64,000 nt of DNA, taken from assembly GCA_965204565.1 (NCBI GenBank), contig CBDBEU010000004.1:372001-436000 (forward strand). The letters run 5' to 3'. The stretch comes from CBDBEU01 sp965204565. Its GTDB lineage: Bacteria > Pseudomonadota > Alphaproteobacteria > Rhizobiales > TMED25. Under the pieces are notes generated by a model, which was given only the letters and a program-made list of their open reading frames with translations, was not told the DNA's origin and did no database searches. This document shows positions 36,218 to 45,563 of this stretch, piece after piece. The translations under genes and the position numbers were made by a program. Numbering within the stretch: the stretch's first letter is position 1; each line of letters starts with the position of its first letter.

Positions 36218-36525
36218 TTAAGACGCTTGCTCACACACGCACGATTAGACCGTTGGCGAGTATCCGGGACAGGCTGGAACGTGGCCCGGGCAGCAAGAAA
36301 CGGCGCACATGGCCTTTGGCGCAATCTGCGACGCGCATTGGCGATCGGGTTCGACAACAGCCCGATACCCACGCTCGATACGCCGGCCGAATTCAACCGC
36401 ACCCGCGCTGCCCATGTCGCCCGGACCGCCCTTTACGGTTATCTGAAAACCCGAACGGGCATCCACTATCCGGCTATTTTTCAGGATGATCGATTTACCG
36501 TGTCGATCGTAGCTGGTTCAGTCAT
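36218..36525 (+). pseudogene. Conserved alphaproteobacterial hypothetical protein, N-terminal fragment
   Basis: The plus frame contains TLDTPAEFNRTRAAHVARTA followed by LYGYLKTRTGIHYPAIFQDD. I recall this pattern from a conserved alphaproteobacterial protein of unknown function that is normally about twice as long. Here the text stops making sense near 36525 and a different gene fragment begins at 36541. No function can be given. Confidence 0.45.
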
Positions 36526-36540
36526 TTTGCCGGAGGGCCC

Positions 36541-37095
36541 AATGAACATGGCATTCCTGCTGCCATTCCCTCCTTCCTGCTTTGTCCGCATGTAACGCTG
36601 GATGAGATCGCCGAGGATATGCGCCATTGCTGCGCGTGGCTGGAAACCCATACCGGGCGCAGCATCGTGGCGGTCGGGCATTCGTCGGGCGGTCAGCTTG
36701 CCGCGGCGCTGCTCGCCGGCGACCGGTCTCATCTTGAGGGGCGCGGCGGCCACCGGTCGGTGCGCGCGGCAGTGACCATTGGCGGTATATTCGATCTGGT
36801 GCCGCTTGTTTCGACCTCGATCAATGCCAATTTGCATCTTGACGAAAAACACGCCAACGATCTGAGCCCGGTCAACTGGCCGGCACCTTCTGGCACCTGG
36901 CTTTCGGCCATTGTCGGATGGGAAGAGATCTCTGAATTCATTCGACAATTTCAAGTGATCGTCGATTTGTGGGGTGAGCATGGCGTGCACACCGATCTGA
37001 CGGTGATTGAAGGCGCCAACCACTACGCTACTGTGGCCGGCCTTGCAGATCCGGGAATCCAGGTGACGGAAAAGGTCGCCCTTCTCTGCCACTAA
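36541..37095 (+). pseudogene. Alpha/beta hydrolase (kynurenine formamidase-like), C-terminal fragment
   Basis: From codon 36541 the frame reads LLCPHVTLDEIAEDMRHC, then the nucleophile motif VAVGHSSGGQLAAALL, then NANLHLDEKHANDLSPVN and finally GANHYATVAGLADP with the catalytic His. This is the C-terminal two thirds of a kynurenine-formamidase-like or carboxylesterase-like enzyme. The N-terminal strands, including the oxyanion-hole region, are missing and replaced by an unrelated gene fragment. It hints that a formamide- or ester-cleaving gene once belonged near the catabolic region. Confidence 0.65.
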
Positions 37096-37138
37096 CTGGA
37101 ATAAAGAACACGGGCTACCGGACGGATTTTTGCCCTGC

Positions 37139-37510
37139 TTACGGGTCGCGCTTGAGGCGCTGGGCCGAGAGCTCTTGCAGATATTCACCCCAGATGCGCG
37201 CCCGGTCGGTCTCCAGTTCCTGAAGATATGTCCAGGAATAGATGCCGGTGGCGTGGCCGTCATCGAAGGTGATGCGGATCGCGTAATTGCCGACCGGTTC
37301 AAGCCCGGTGATCAGCACATCGCGTTTTGCGGCAACCGTGATGCCCTCGCCCGGCCCGTGGCCTCTCACCTCGGCGCTCGGGCTCTTGACCCGCAGATAT
37401 TCCGCCTCAAGCTCGATGCGCCGCCCGCCATCGAAGATGAGCGCGATGGCGGAGCGGTCCTTGGTGAGCCTGACTTCATTTGGCCAGTCGGTACGCGCGT
37501 CGGCCATCAA
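37139..37510 (-). CDS. DUF971 domain protein
   Basis: A 123-residue protein that is nearly all DUF971 (related to the N-terminal domain of gamma-butyrobetaine hydroxylase): EVRLTKDRSAIALIFDGG, ELEAEYLRVKSPSAEVRGHG and IRITFDDGHATGIYSWTYLQ. It follows the apbC gene by two bases and is surely cotranscribed; this pairing recurs in bacteria and suggests a link with iron-sulfur proteins. The exact role is not established. Confidence 0.88.
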   Translation of the reverse strand: MMADARTDWPNEVRLTKDRSAIALIFDGGRRIELEAEYLRVKSPSAEVRGHGPGEGITVAAKRDVLITGLEPVGNYAIRITFDDGHATGIYSWTYLQELETDRARIWGEYLQELSAQRLKRDP

Positions 37511-37512
37511 AT

Positions 37513-38652
37513 CTAGTCCTCGACCACGATGCGCGGCGCTGCGCGCTGGCTCGTGCCCTCAAGGTCTGCCCATACCCGGTCTGCAATCTCAGTGTAGGCC
37601 GCCGCATGGGGCGCTGCCGGGTCGATGGCGACAATCGGCTTTCCATCGTCCGATCCGGTCCTGATGGCGATGTCGAGCGGGATCGCACCCAAGAACGGCA
37701 CACCCAGCCGCTCCGCCTCGGCCCTGGCGCCGCCATGGCCGAAAATCTCCGAGGTCTCACCGCAATGGGGGCAGATAAAGATGCTCATATTCTCGACGAT
37801 GCCGAGCACCGGCACCTCGACCTTGGTGAACATGGCAAGGCCCTTGCGCGCATCGATCAGCGCCAGATCCTGCGGGGTTGAAACGATCACCGCGCCGGCC
37901 AACGGCACCTGCTGGGCCATGGTGAGCTGCGCATCTCCGGTACCGGGCGGCATGTCGACCACCAGAACATCGAGCTCGCCCCAGTCAACCTCGCGCAGCA
38001 TCTGGGTGATGGCGGAGATCACCATCGGCCCGCGCCAGATCATCGGTGTGTCCTCGTCGACCAGAAAACCCATGGACATGACCGACAGGCCATAGCCCTG
38101 CAGCGGCTTGATGTGTTGTCCCCTGCCCGGTTCCGGTCGGCCCTTGATCCCCAGAAGGCGCGGCATGGACGGCCCGTAAATGTCAGCATCAAGCACGCCG
38201 ACGGCAAGACCTTTTGCCTTGAGCGCCAGCGCCAGATTGACCGCCGTGGTCGATTTGCCGACACCGCCCTTGCCCGAAGCGACGGCGATGATGTGCTTGA
38301 CCTCGCCAAGCGCGATCGCATGGCGCGCCGCCGGATTGGCTTGGCCCGCCTGTGCGGTGCGCGGCGGGACTTTAGGTGCTTCTTCAGCCCGGTCGCGTGA
38401 TGGCGCACGCTCTGCCGTCAGCGAGGCGCGCACCACCTCCACGCCATCAAGCTTTGCCACCGTCTCTTCGGCCAGTTGACGCAACGGTTCGAACTCGCCT
38501 GCGCGCTCTTCTGGCGCGGTGATGGCGAAATACACGCGGGTACCGGCAATGACGATTTCGGACACGAGCCCGAGCTCGACAATATTCTGATCCGTACCGG
38601 GCGCCGCCAGCGCCTCAAGTGCTGCCCGCACCTCGTCTCGTGTAACCGCCAT
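37513..38652 (-). CDS. apbC: Mrp/NBP35-family iron-sulfur cluster carrier ATPase
   Basis: A 379-residue cytoplasmic P-loop ATPase that binds and delivers Fe-S clusters. An N-terminal DUF59-like domain (MAVTRDEVRAALEALAAPG...) is followed by the deviant Walker A ASGKGGVGKSTTAVNLALAL near residue 126, switch text VGVLDADIYGPSMPRLLG, Walker B DVLVVDMPPGTGD, and the cluster-binding CxxC in FICPHCGE near residue 296. Length and order match the family. Start ATG at 38652. It forms an operon with the DUF971 gene. Confidence 0.93.
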   Translation of the reverse strand: MAVTRDEVRAALEALAAPGTDQNIVELGLVSEIVIAGTRVYFAITAPEERAGEFEPLRQLAEETVAKLDGVEVVRASLTAERAPSRDRAEEAPKVPPRTAQAGQANPAARHAIALGEVKHIIAVASGKGGVGKSTTAVNLALALKAKGLAVGVLDADIYGPSMPRLLGIKGRPEPGRGQHIKPLQGYGLSVMSMGFLVDEDTPMIWRGPMVISAITQMLREVDWGELDVLVVDMPPGTGDAQLTMAQQVPLAGAVIVSTPQDLALIDARKGLAMFTKVEVPVLGIVENMSIFICPHCGETSEIFGHGGARAEAERLGVPFLGAIPLDIAIRTGSDDGKPIVAIDPAAPHAAAYTEIADRVWADLEGTSQRAAPRIVVED

Positions 38653-38809
38653 GATGTTTGTTTCCCTGCCGCGCTACAGACGCATGATTGACATGGGGCC
38701 CCATGTGACGGTCCGGGCGCGTTTATGCAAGCCCTGGTCGGGCTGCTTCACAACAGTTTGGAGGTTGCCTGTCAGACAAGCGCGACTTCGTGTTTTTCAA
38801 TGTCTTCAT

Positions 38810-39300
38810 ATGGCGAACCCGGCGGGTGAACCGGTTGACGGGCCTCTTCGGCTTGATTTCGACTGCCGCCTGAAGCTCGGGTTCCACGGTTGCGGAATCA
38901 CCACCGACGCCGGATTGCTGGCCTGCCGCGAATGTGTCCTGCGCGTCGGCTTCATCGTCACCAGGCTGAGCCACCCTGCCGGGCGCGTGGTCGCCTTCTG
39001 CAACCGGCGCGGCACGGTCGGGCAGCACATCAAGGAAGGCAGGAACGCGATTGTGCGGCTTAGGCTTCATGCGCTCGCTTGCAATCCCGGTAACTTCATG
39101 CGGACGCCGGGTCTGCCGGAGGCGGTCAAGCGATGGTCGCCGACCGGCCTGAATAAGACGCCGATCAAGATCGGCGCCGGGATCGTCACACACGGCCGGT
39201 ACGTCACGTTCCTGTTGGCCGAGGGCGCGGTGCCAAGGGGCCTGTTCGCCGAGATCCTGCGGCTGATTGCCGAACTTCGGCCACAGTCACCGCCGGCGTC
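38810..39300 (+). mobile_element. IS1380-family transposase remnant
   Basis: From the ATG at 38810 the frame starts MANPAGEPVDGPLRLDF and LKLGFHGCGITTDAGLLACRE. After an internal deletion it continues with the C-terminal signature LRLHALACNPGNFMRTPGLP and GAGIVTHGRYVTFLLAEGAV. The central catalytic part is missing. At about 39300 it meets an IS5/IS427-type remnant on the other strand. Confidence 0.75.
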
Positions 39301-39972
39301 ACCGTTCTCGCTATCTTCAAGCTGTTCGCGCAGTTCCCGGCCGTCACGGCCTTTGCCGGCGACAGGTTCGGCGGATGGCGGCATGGCCTCGATGCAGCGC
39401 TGTGCGACCTTGCAATCATGCACGTTTCCGGGCGTCGGGAGCAGGACGCAATTGACAAAAACACGGGCGGCCCTTGTGGTCGCGGACGGCGTGGAGCCCG
39501 GTGTTGTGTCCGCCTTTGGTGCGGCCGATACCATGGGGGCATGGGAGCCAAGGCCCCCTTTTCCGCCGCCGGCGCAGCGATGAACCCTGATGCAGGAACT
39601 GTCGATGAACAGCCGGTCAGGCGTATCCTCAGCGCCTGCAGGAGCGCTGAAGACACCTTCCCGTATCCGCGCGCGGCCCGGCGGACGAAGCGGTTGCAGA
39701 GCGTCTTCTTCGGCCCGTGGATATCGGCGCAGTCGGTCCGGCGACCGCCACAGCGCAGCGCATGGACGATCCTGCTCGGCACACGACGATCATCAACGTG
39801 CTTCTTCCCGCGCATATCGGTCGGCAGAAGCGGCGGTCGGCGGAAGCGGCGCGATCCGGGCCCGCTGAGAACCGGAAAACCAGAAGAAATCATACATCTC
39901 GTTACCTCCTCATCGGAGGCAATGAACCATCCTCAGATCAAATCGGGAAGACGGTTATCGGGGCCGGACCCT
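39300..39972 (-). mobile_element. IS5-family (IS427-type) element remnant
   Basis: Minus-strand pieces in two frames match two-ORF IS5-family transposases: LLPTDMRGKKHVDDRRVPSR, GPKKTLCNRFVRRAARG, and in another frame LLPTPGNVHDCKVAQRC with IEAMPPSAEPVAGKG. The left part is joined to the IS1380 remnant. The outer end (39888-39972) is repeated, inverted, at 59243-59330 after trmB, which fixes this as the terminus of the element. Confidence 0.7.
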
Positions 39973-40059
39973 AGGGCAGTTTGAACGATTACCGAGTCGG
40001 TAACGGCTTGCCAAGGCTGTCGTGATTAGCTGTTGCGAAGTTGATTTGCGGGGTGGGTC

Positions 40060-40851
40060 ATGGGGCGAACGTTGGGGCTGGATCTGCGGACACGGGTCGT
40101 GGAGGCGATCGAAGCGGGATTGTCCCACCGCGAAGCGGCACGGCGGGCGCATGGCATCGGCTCTGGCGGCGCAGCGGGAGCGTGGAGCCGGCACGGCAAG
40201 GCCATCCGGTCCGCTCCAGGCTCGATCCCTACGAGGGCTTCATACTGGGTCTGGTCGAGGTCGTGCCTGACATCACGCTGGCCGAGATCGCCGCGCAGCT
40301 CGCGGCAGAGAAAGGCGTGAGCGTCTACCCGTCGACGGTGTAGCACTTCTTCGCAAAGCGCGACATCACGTTCAAAAAAAGACCACTCATGCGGCCGAGC
40401 AGGAGCGGCCCGACGTTGCCGAGCGCCGGCGCGCCTGGTTCGAGCGTCAGCCCGATCTCGATCCCGACCGGCTGATCTTCATCGACGAGACCGGTTTCTC
40501 GACCAAGATGGCGCGATGGACGGAGACGCCTTCTCCACCTACCTCGCGCGCGTGCTGGTTCCCGAGCGCGCCCCAAACGACATTGTGGTGATGGACAATC
40601 TGCCAGAGCACAAGCTCAGCACCGTGCGTGAGGCGATCGAAGCGGTTGGCGCGCACCTCCTCTACCTTCGGCCGTACTCGCCGGACTTCAACCCCATCGA
40701 GCACGCCTTCGCCAAGCTGAAAGCCCTCCTGCGACAGGCCGCATGCCGCACGATCCCAGACCTAGGGCATGCCGTCGCCGACATCATTAACGCCCTCACC
40801 ACGGACGAGTGCCGCAACCTCTTCACCGCATCCGGATACGACTGCGATTAG
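40060..40851 (+). mobile_element. IS630-family transposase, degenerate
   Basis: The frame starts MGRTLGLDLRTRVVEAIEAG with SHREAARRAHG (helix-turn-helix). It shifts, reads LVEVVPDITLAEIAAQLAAE, meets a TAG at 40341 where relatives have Trp, shifts again in an A-run near 40375, and gives LIFIDETGFSTKMAR (first Asp). After a deletion the last frame holds DIVVMDNLPEHKLSTVREAI and YLRPYSPDFNPIEHAFAKLK (second Asp and Glu). All DDE landmarks are seen, but no continuous protein is possible. Confidence 0.8.
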
Positions 40852-40951
40852 ATTCAAAATGCTCTAGTAGTATCCGCGCCGCCCGCTAGGGCATGGTACG
40901 AAATCGCCGATGGCGATTTCGCTCCGGCCTAAAATGATCTAAGGAAGGGCG

Positions 40952-41209
40952 ATGACCGCCAACCATCCCGAAATCGATCCGTTGCTCGTTCTGGGCAATC
41001 GTTCCAGCCTTCCCCTCGACCTCAGGGTTCTGTACGAATCTTACCCGCGTGAGTGTTGGCAGGAGCATCGCAATCTTGGTGACATGGCGCGCTTCTGGCT
41101 GTCGCGCCATGAGATATTCCGCGACTTGGGGGCTGCCTTGCGCACGACCACTGCCGAGCTGGTCGCCGGCAGGGTGCAAGCGCGCGAATTTGCCAATTGG
41201 ACACCTTGA
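40952..41209 (+). pseudogene. Hemerythrin-domain-like protein, N-terminal fragment
   Basis: The ATG at 40952 follows AAGGAAGG and encodes 85 residues: LPLDLRVLYESYPRECWQEH, then LGDMARFWLSRHEIFRDLGA. This is the beginning of a four-helix hemerythrin-like domain as found in alphaproteobacterial proteins of 150-180 residues. The later iron-binding helices are missing because the frame ends shortly after GRVQAREFANWTP. It is truncated by rearrangement, not an intact oxygen- or iron-binding protein. Confidence 0.5.
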
Positions 41210-41350
41210 AGAACCCGGTGTGAGGGCTCTGGAGGCCGACTCTTGGGTTGCCGGGATGTCTGGCGCCCGGGTTCTGGGAGTTTTCCGGAGAAATTTCGGG
41301 TGTACCGCGCCGTTCGGCTAGGCCGCCATCGCCCGTCGCTCCCATAGGAC

Positions 41351-41519
41351 CATGGGCTTCATGTTGAAGGCGCTGATCCCGGCCGAGCAGGCGCGCGTGG
41401 TCAGGCTTCTGGTTGCACGGGTTACGGCCAGCGATGCTGGACTGGCGGTCGATCTGCGCCACTAGGGCTTAGGCGCAATCGCTGCGCTGATGGCCCAAGC
41501 CAAGCAGGAGGTGGCCTGA
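41351..41519 (+). pseudogene. Serine recombinase C-terminal remnant
   Basis: The frame reads LKALIPAEQARVVRLLVARV and then DAGLAVDLRH, a TAG, and IAALMAQAKQEVA. This is the usual tail of large serine recombinases found with small partner genes in integrated elements. The catalytic resolvase domain is absent. The next small gene starts at its stop codon, as in intact relatives. Confidence 0.45.
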
Positions 41520-41898
41520 TGGCAGAGCCCGAAACCCCCGCGTCCACATCCCGCTCACGCTGCGCAATCGCGGCGGCCGCCTCCGCATCCTGCCGCCCAA
41601 GGAGATCGAAGTGGCCATGGAACGCGGCCAGGATGCCCGCCTGCTGCGCGCCATCGGCCGAGCTTGGGACTGGCGGCGCAGGCTGGAACGCGGCGACGTC
41701 ACCACCATCGCCGATCTCGCCAGAGAGGAAGGCATCTCCGACCGTTATGTCAGCCGCGTGATCCGGCTGGCTTGGCTCTCACCATCAATGCTGGAACGGC
41801 TTGTCCTGCGGCGCGAGCCCACGGCGCTGTCGATCTTCGACCTCTGCGGCGTGGCGGAGCTGCCGTGGGTCGAGCAGTCGGAGCGGGTGTTCGACTGA
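41519..41898 (+). pseudogene. Recombinase-associated helix-turn-helix protein, frameshifted
   Basis: The ATG at 41519 overlaps the recombinase remnant. After about nine codons the frame breaks in a run of five C. One more C would give RVHIPLTLRNRGGRLRILP and then the open frame IADLAREEGISDRYVSRVIR (helix-turn-helix) to VEQSERVFD at 41898. Such small proteins are commonly encoded just after serine recombinases of integrated elements. Its stop lies two bases from the end of the nuclease gene on the other strand. Confidence 0.5.
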
Positions 41899-41899
41899 A

Positions 41900-42826
41900 T
41901 CAGCTCTTCGCAACCAGAAGCGCTTCAAGCCGAGGAACAACGCCGATGAGTTTACGTGCCGCGTCAAGAGCGTCTTCCACCACCGAAATTTGTTCCTCAA
42001 ATGGCACCGCGAACTCGACCGGTGGAACTGAAGCAACGAGGTGTTCGCGCGATTTTTGCCCATTCTCACCCGCCAGCTGGAGATCAATCCCGACAGGGAG
42101 TTCGAGCTCTTCCGCCAACCCCTGATACTTACCCCTCAGATAAAGCGTCATCTGATTGGGCTTAAACTTCCACCACAACATCATCTTCCTGTCAGAGGAA
42201 CCAGGGAAATTAATAATCGGCCCGGCCGGGTCCTGACCAGGCTTGTGCCAGAGATTTGGCGCATGCATGTCCTTGAGATACTGCGCGAATGCCCGGCTGA
42301 AACGTGCCGCATCCTTCTTCGATGCCGAAGTGTTCCGCGCGCATTTCTGCAGAATTGCGTTCATCGCGTTGAAACGCCACCGGAAGTGATGCCCCTGCTG
42401 ATCCTTGAACCACGCAGCTATATCTTCGAGCGTGATCCGTTCGTGCCAAGGGGCAGCTTGGGGGACACTACTATCTAGGTACTGTCGGGGCGCAACAAGC
42501 GCCGTCCTGAAGTCGTTCGCCTCGCCCTTTCGAACTAGATCACCGCCACGCTCTGTATACCTCTCGGCCTGGCGATGGGTGAATGCGGCTGAGATCTTGT
42601 CCTCGATCAAGACCGCGACTTTGGACCCGTTTCCCTGAAAGAAGGCTAGGAGATCAGTTTCACCGCACGCGCCGTCCACCGTTGCTGAAACGGAGTGACG
42701 GGCGGAAACAAACTCGTAGCCTTCCAATCCGATCCTTGCAGCGAACCAATCCGAATACCCGCTATCAGCGTGAAGTTCTTCGAGTTGGATCAAATCAAGA
42801 TCACGTTCGGAAAAAGAAAAGTGCAC
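41900..42826 (-). CDS. PD-(D/E)XK nuclease-superfamily protein
   Basis: A 308-residue protein. The nuclease core is suggested by GETDLLAFF near residue 55 followed by KVAVLIEDKISAAF near 70 (acidic residue, then E-D-K), and by HRQAERYTERGGDL as the helix after it. The C-terminal half (LWHKPGQDPAGPIINFP, MMLWWKFKPNQMTLYL) is not recognised. It lies beside a DNA methyltransferase, both on the minus strand, with a small gene between them on the other strand. The arrangement resembles a restriction-modification unit, with this protein as the candidate endonuclease. The alternative is a defence nuclease of the PDDEXK type without a methylation partner. Confidence 0.7.
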   Translation of the reverse strand: MHFSFSERDLDLIQLEELHADSGYSDWFAARIGLEGYEFVSARHSVSATVDGACGETDLLAFFQGNGSKVAVLIEDKISAAFTHRQAERYTERGGDLVRKGEANDFRTALVAPRQYLDSSVPQAAPWHERITLEDIAAWFKDQQGHHFRWRFNAMNAILQKCARNTSASKKDAARFSRAFAQYLKDMHAPNLWHKPGQDPAGPIINFPGSSDRKMMLWWKFKPNQMTLYLRGKYQGLAEELELPVGIDLQLAGENGQKSREHLVASVPPVEFAVPFEEQISVVEDALDAARKLIGVVPRLEALLVAKS

Positions 42827-42996
42827 CCTCGGGTCCTCGTCATTAATGTCGCTGTCAGAGTAGTTGCGAGCAGAGGTTTTAACAAGGACAAGCGTCGAGA
42901 ATCAACCCCAGCAATCCGCCTCTATACGCTGGCATCCCAAGCAATGTACCACCGTGACCTACCTGGAAGGATTACGAGTTCGACAAGTTTTCGGGT

Positions 42997-43323
42997 GTGA
43001 AGATTGAACAAGTGCACTCTAGTGACGAGCGTCGTGTTTATGACTTCTATGTAAACGCGGACAACTTTTATCTACTCAATGAGCTGAAGCGAGCCGCGAG
43101 CGGAACCGCCGATGTGCTCAAAGAGAAAGAGCAGTTCAAGGTCGCGATGGTCCTTATCGGCTTGGGTCTGATACACGACAGCCCTGAAGACGAGGACAGC
43201 AAGACCTTGGAGAAGCGGGTTCAGGCTTCAACGAAAGCTCTGTCGATGATGATACTCCCGATCATCAACCTACTCAGCGATCGCAACGAAGCTGATGTAG
43301 ACCCTGAACAAGATGACGCTTAG
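42997..43323 (+). CDS. Small hypothetical protein between nuclease and methyltransferase
   Basis: A 108-residue acidic, mostly helical protein: RVYDFYVNADNFYLLNELKR, then a middle helix KEKEQFKVAMVLIGLGLIHD and an Asp/Glu-rich tail. I do not recognise a family. The GTG at 42997 is the first start in this frame, but coding-like text continues a little upstream, so the start is uncertain. It runs opposite to both neighbours and overlaps the end of the methyltransferase by about 50 bases. A control or immunity role is possible but only inferred from position. Confidence 0.5.
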   Translation: MKIEQVHSSDERRVYDFYVNADNFYLLNELKRAASGTADVLKEKEQFKVAMVLIGLGLIHDSPEDEDSKTLEKRVQASTKALSMMILPIINLLSDRNEADVDPEQDDA

Positions 43324-44520
43324 GTCGCGCACTACGGTGTATCAACACCAACTCCTTGGAAGCCGATCGCTTGGCTTGCATCGACGCGTGCCATTTCCGG
43401 TTCGGCACATCGCGCCAGAGGCGGCTGGTTTCGTCGATGTCGGAGGCTCCCAATGCTTCTGAAGGATTCAACTCGCACAGGCCGCAATCGTCCATGACCT
43501 CTAGGTATCGTGGAAGTTGCCAGTCAGGTTGGGCGAACGCAACCATCTGAACAAGTAGCCCGTCCGGGCCAAGGAGACGGGCGATTGAAGCGAACGCCCG
43601 CTGCAGGTTGTCGAAGTAGCCCCTCAGCTCCTTCTCATGGCGGTTGCCTAGCGTGTAGTAGCGCTCAGCGTCACCGTCTAGTTGGTTTGCGATCCAGTAT
43701 GGTACCGGCGTCTCCCGCCTGCCCCGCACCTGCCATCGGTGATACAGGACGTGAACCCCTGGGTATGGGGGCGATGTGACCACCAACTTGGGCCTGCCGT
43801 TCGCCTTAAAGAACTCGTGCTCGTGGATCTGCGAAGCTGATTGCTGAACGATGAATGGCCGCGGTGCATTCGTTTGCGGGCCACTCATCTTCGAGAATGC
43901 ATGAGCGTCCCCAACCATCTCCTGCCAGACCCGCCGCAGGTTCGCCCGGAACTCGTCAATCGAAGGCAGCGTTTTCTTGCCGTCCAGAGCCAGCTGCGCG
44001 GTACGCAGGATGGCGCATCTTGCAAACTCCTCACATTTCTCATTTGGTAGCAGCTCAAGCTTCTCTAGCGCGAGTTGGATAAGCCGTTGATGACGCCAAG
44101 TTGCGCTGCAGCTCACGTTTCGGAAGTACCCAGCCTTGTCCAGTCCGATGGTTTACCTGAGCTTCCAGCCACCTTGATGTCGTGAAAGTGTGACTCATAC
44201 CAAAGCCGTAGCTGGTCAAGCTCATGCTCGGGAATTGGCGTTGTCTTGACGCGGCTGACGAAGGTGGCGAGTGTGTTGATGTCGCTCCCAAACGAACGCC
44301 TACCGGCCAGCATCGCCTCTACGGCGGTTGTCCCTCCGCCGACAAAGGGATCAACTACTAGGTCGCCAGGCTCGGTGAATTCTTCAATGCACGCGCGGAC
44401 AAACGCGGGAGAAAAGCGAGCTGGATACCGATAGAAGCGATGGGTCGCGCCTGACACACGTGACCGGTCGTGTGCAACAGCAGAAATCTTTTGGAACGTT
44501 TCTTGGGAAAAAGTATGCAC
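43274..44520 (-). pseudogene. DNA methyltransferase split by a probable frameshift
   Basis: The upstream frame (44520-44113) holds the AdoMet motif DPFVGGGTTAVEAMLAG at residue 57. The downstream frame (44116-43274) holds the catalytic TSPPYPGVHVLYHRW near its residue 113. Motif order I then IV fits an N4-cytosine or N6-adenine amino-methyltransferase. The frames overlap as ATGA, which could mean two coupled subunits. But the downstream frame reads sensibly before its Met (GLDKAGYFRNVS), so a single-base change near 44140-44150 is likelier. If intact, it would protect DNA from the neighbouring nuclease. Confidence 0.72.
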
Positions 44521-44597
44521 AGGCCAAAATTTTCAGTTTCATGTCGAACGTTAAGATGCCTCAAACCTGGTTAACGCCCTGTTAATACAGGTAAAAG

Positions 44598-44674
44598 TGG
44601 CGACCCCGGCAGGATTCGAACCTGCGACCATTGGCTTAGAAGGCCAGTGCTCTATCCAGCTGAGCTACGGGGCC
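44598..44674 (-). tRNA. tRNA-Arg (anticodon UCU)
   Basis: A 77-base cloverleaf on the minus strand: acceptor GGCCCCG pairs with CGGGGTC (one G-U), D-arm AGCTCAGCTGGATAGAGC, anticodon loop CTTCTAA with UCU, T-loop TTCGAAT, and encoded CCA (44600-44598). All arms pair, so it should be functional. Confidence 0.95.
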
Positions 44675-44756
44675 GGGACGGTTCGGAAAACGGTTCGCGG
44701 CATGCGTCCATCTACCTAACCTGTTGTACCTCCACCTGTTTATCGCCCCAGACCCC

Positions 44757-44800
44757 TCCGCTTAGAAGTCCGCCGCTCTATCCAGTTGAGCTACGGGACC
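44757..44800 (-). tRNA. tRNA-Arg-like 5' fragment, decayed
   Basis: Reading minus, GGTCCCGTAGCTCAACTGG and then GCGGCGGACTTCTAAGC resembles the 5' half of the neighbouring tRNA-Arg, including a UCU anticodon loop, but with a changed anticodon stem. The T-arm and acceptor 3' strand are not found downstream. It is a broken duplicate of the tRNA 80 bases away. Confidence 0.6.
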
Positions 44801-44908
44801 GTGGCGCGCAATGTGTGGTGAACATGCATCTTGCGGCCTGCATCGCAAGAACCACCGTCCTGCGCCGCGCTTTGCCTGAAGCACCCTACCCGGCGTCCGG
44901 CACCCGGT

Positions 44909-45217
44909 TCAGTGGGTCCACAATTCACGGCGGGTGAAGCTGAAATTGTCGGCATAGGCCTTCGGGCGCTTCTTGCGCGCCTTGGGCTCATGAAGTTCAA
45001 ATTCGATGCCCTCGCGTCTGGCGTAGGCGATCGCCTCCTCGCGGGACTCGAAGGTGACCTTGATTTGCTGGCGCATATCGCCGGAGCTGGTCCAGCCCAT
45101 CAGCGGCTCGAGCCGGCGGCGCTCGGCCGGCTCATATTCAAGCACCCAGCGCCTGGTGCGCGCGACGCCCGACTGCACTGCCGTCTTGGCGGGTTTGTAG
45201 ATCCTTGCGACCATCAA
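44909..45217 (-). CDS. NADH dehydrogenase accessory subunit, NDUFS4-like (ETC complex I subunit)
   Basis: A 102-residue protein of the NDUFS4/18-kDa family found in mitochondria and alphaproteobacteria. Signature text: RIYKPAKTAVQSGVARTRRW, LEYEPAERRRLEPLMGWTSS, KVTFESREEAIAYARREGI and YADNFSFTRRELWTH. It would sit on the peripheral arm of respiratory complex I. The start is the first or second Met. The gene lies upstream of tRNA-Arg on the same strand and is among the best markers of the host lineage. Confidence 0.92.
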   Translation of the reverse strand: MMVARIYKPAKTAVQSGVARTRRWVLEYEPAERRRLEPLMGWTSSGDMRQQIKVTFESREEAIAYARREGIEFELHEPKARKKRPKAYADNFSFTRRELWTH

Positions 45218-45404
45218 CTTTCTGACGTTTTGACCGGGGACTGCTCGACCGGTTCAGGGAATAGGCGCTTTGCCAAATCAGGTCAATTGAACTGTTGGAG
45301 ACCCCCCTGTCTGATCGGGTGCAACGCACGGCGGTGCGGCTGTTGCGCACGGTTTCGAACTGGTATGACCTCAGTATTTTGCAGCGGGGAGGGTCAAGGG
45401 GACG

Positions 45405-45543
45405 GCGGGGAAATTCCACCAATCACCATCAATGTGCTGGGCGAATTGACCGTCCTGCGCGAGGGTGCACCTGTGCCGCTGCCGCCGTCAAAAAAACGCG
45501 CGGCACTGCTTGCCGTATCGGCACGCCCGCAAAGGCGCGAGCG
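45405..45543 (+). pseudogene. BTAD/SARP-type regulator, N-terminal fragment
   Basis: The frame reads ITINVLGELTVLREGAPVPL followed by PPSKKRAALLAVSA, the typical beginning of regulators with an OmpR-like DNA-binding domain and bacterial transcriptional activator domain. Everything after about 40 codons is lost, and a cysteine synthase fragment follows. The join suggests a deletion. Confidence 0.5.
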
Positions 45544-45563
45544 GTTGTTGACAACGGAAGCGG

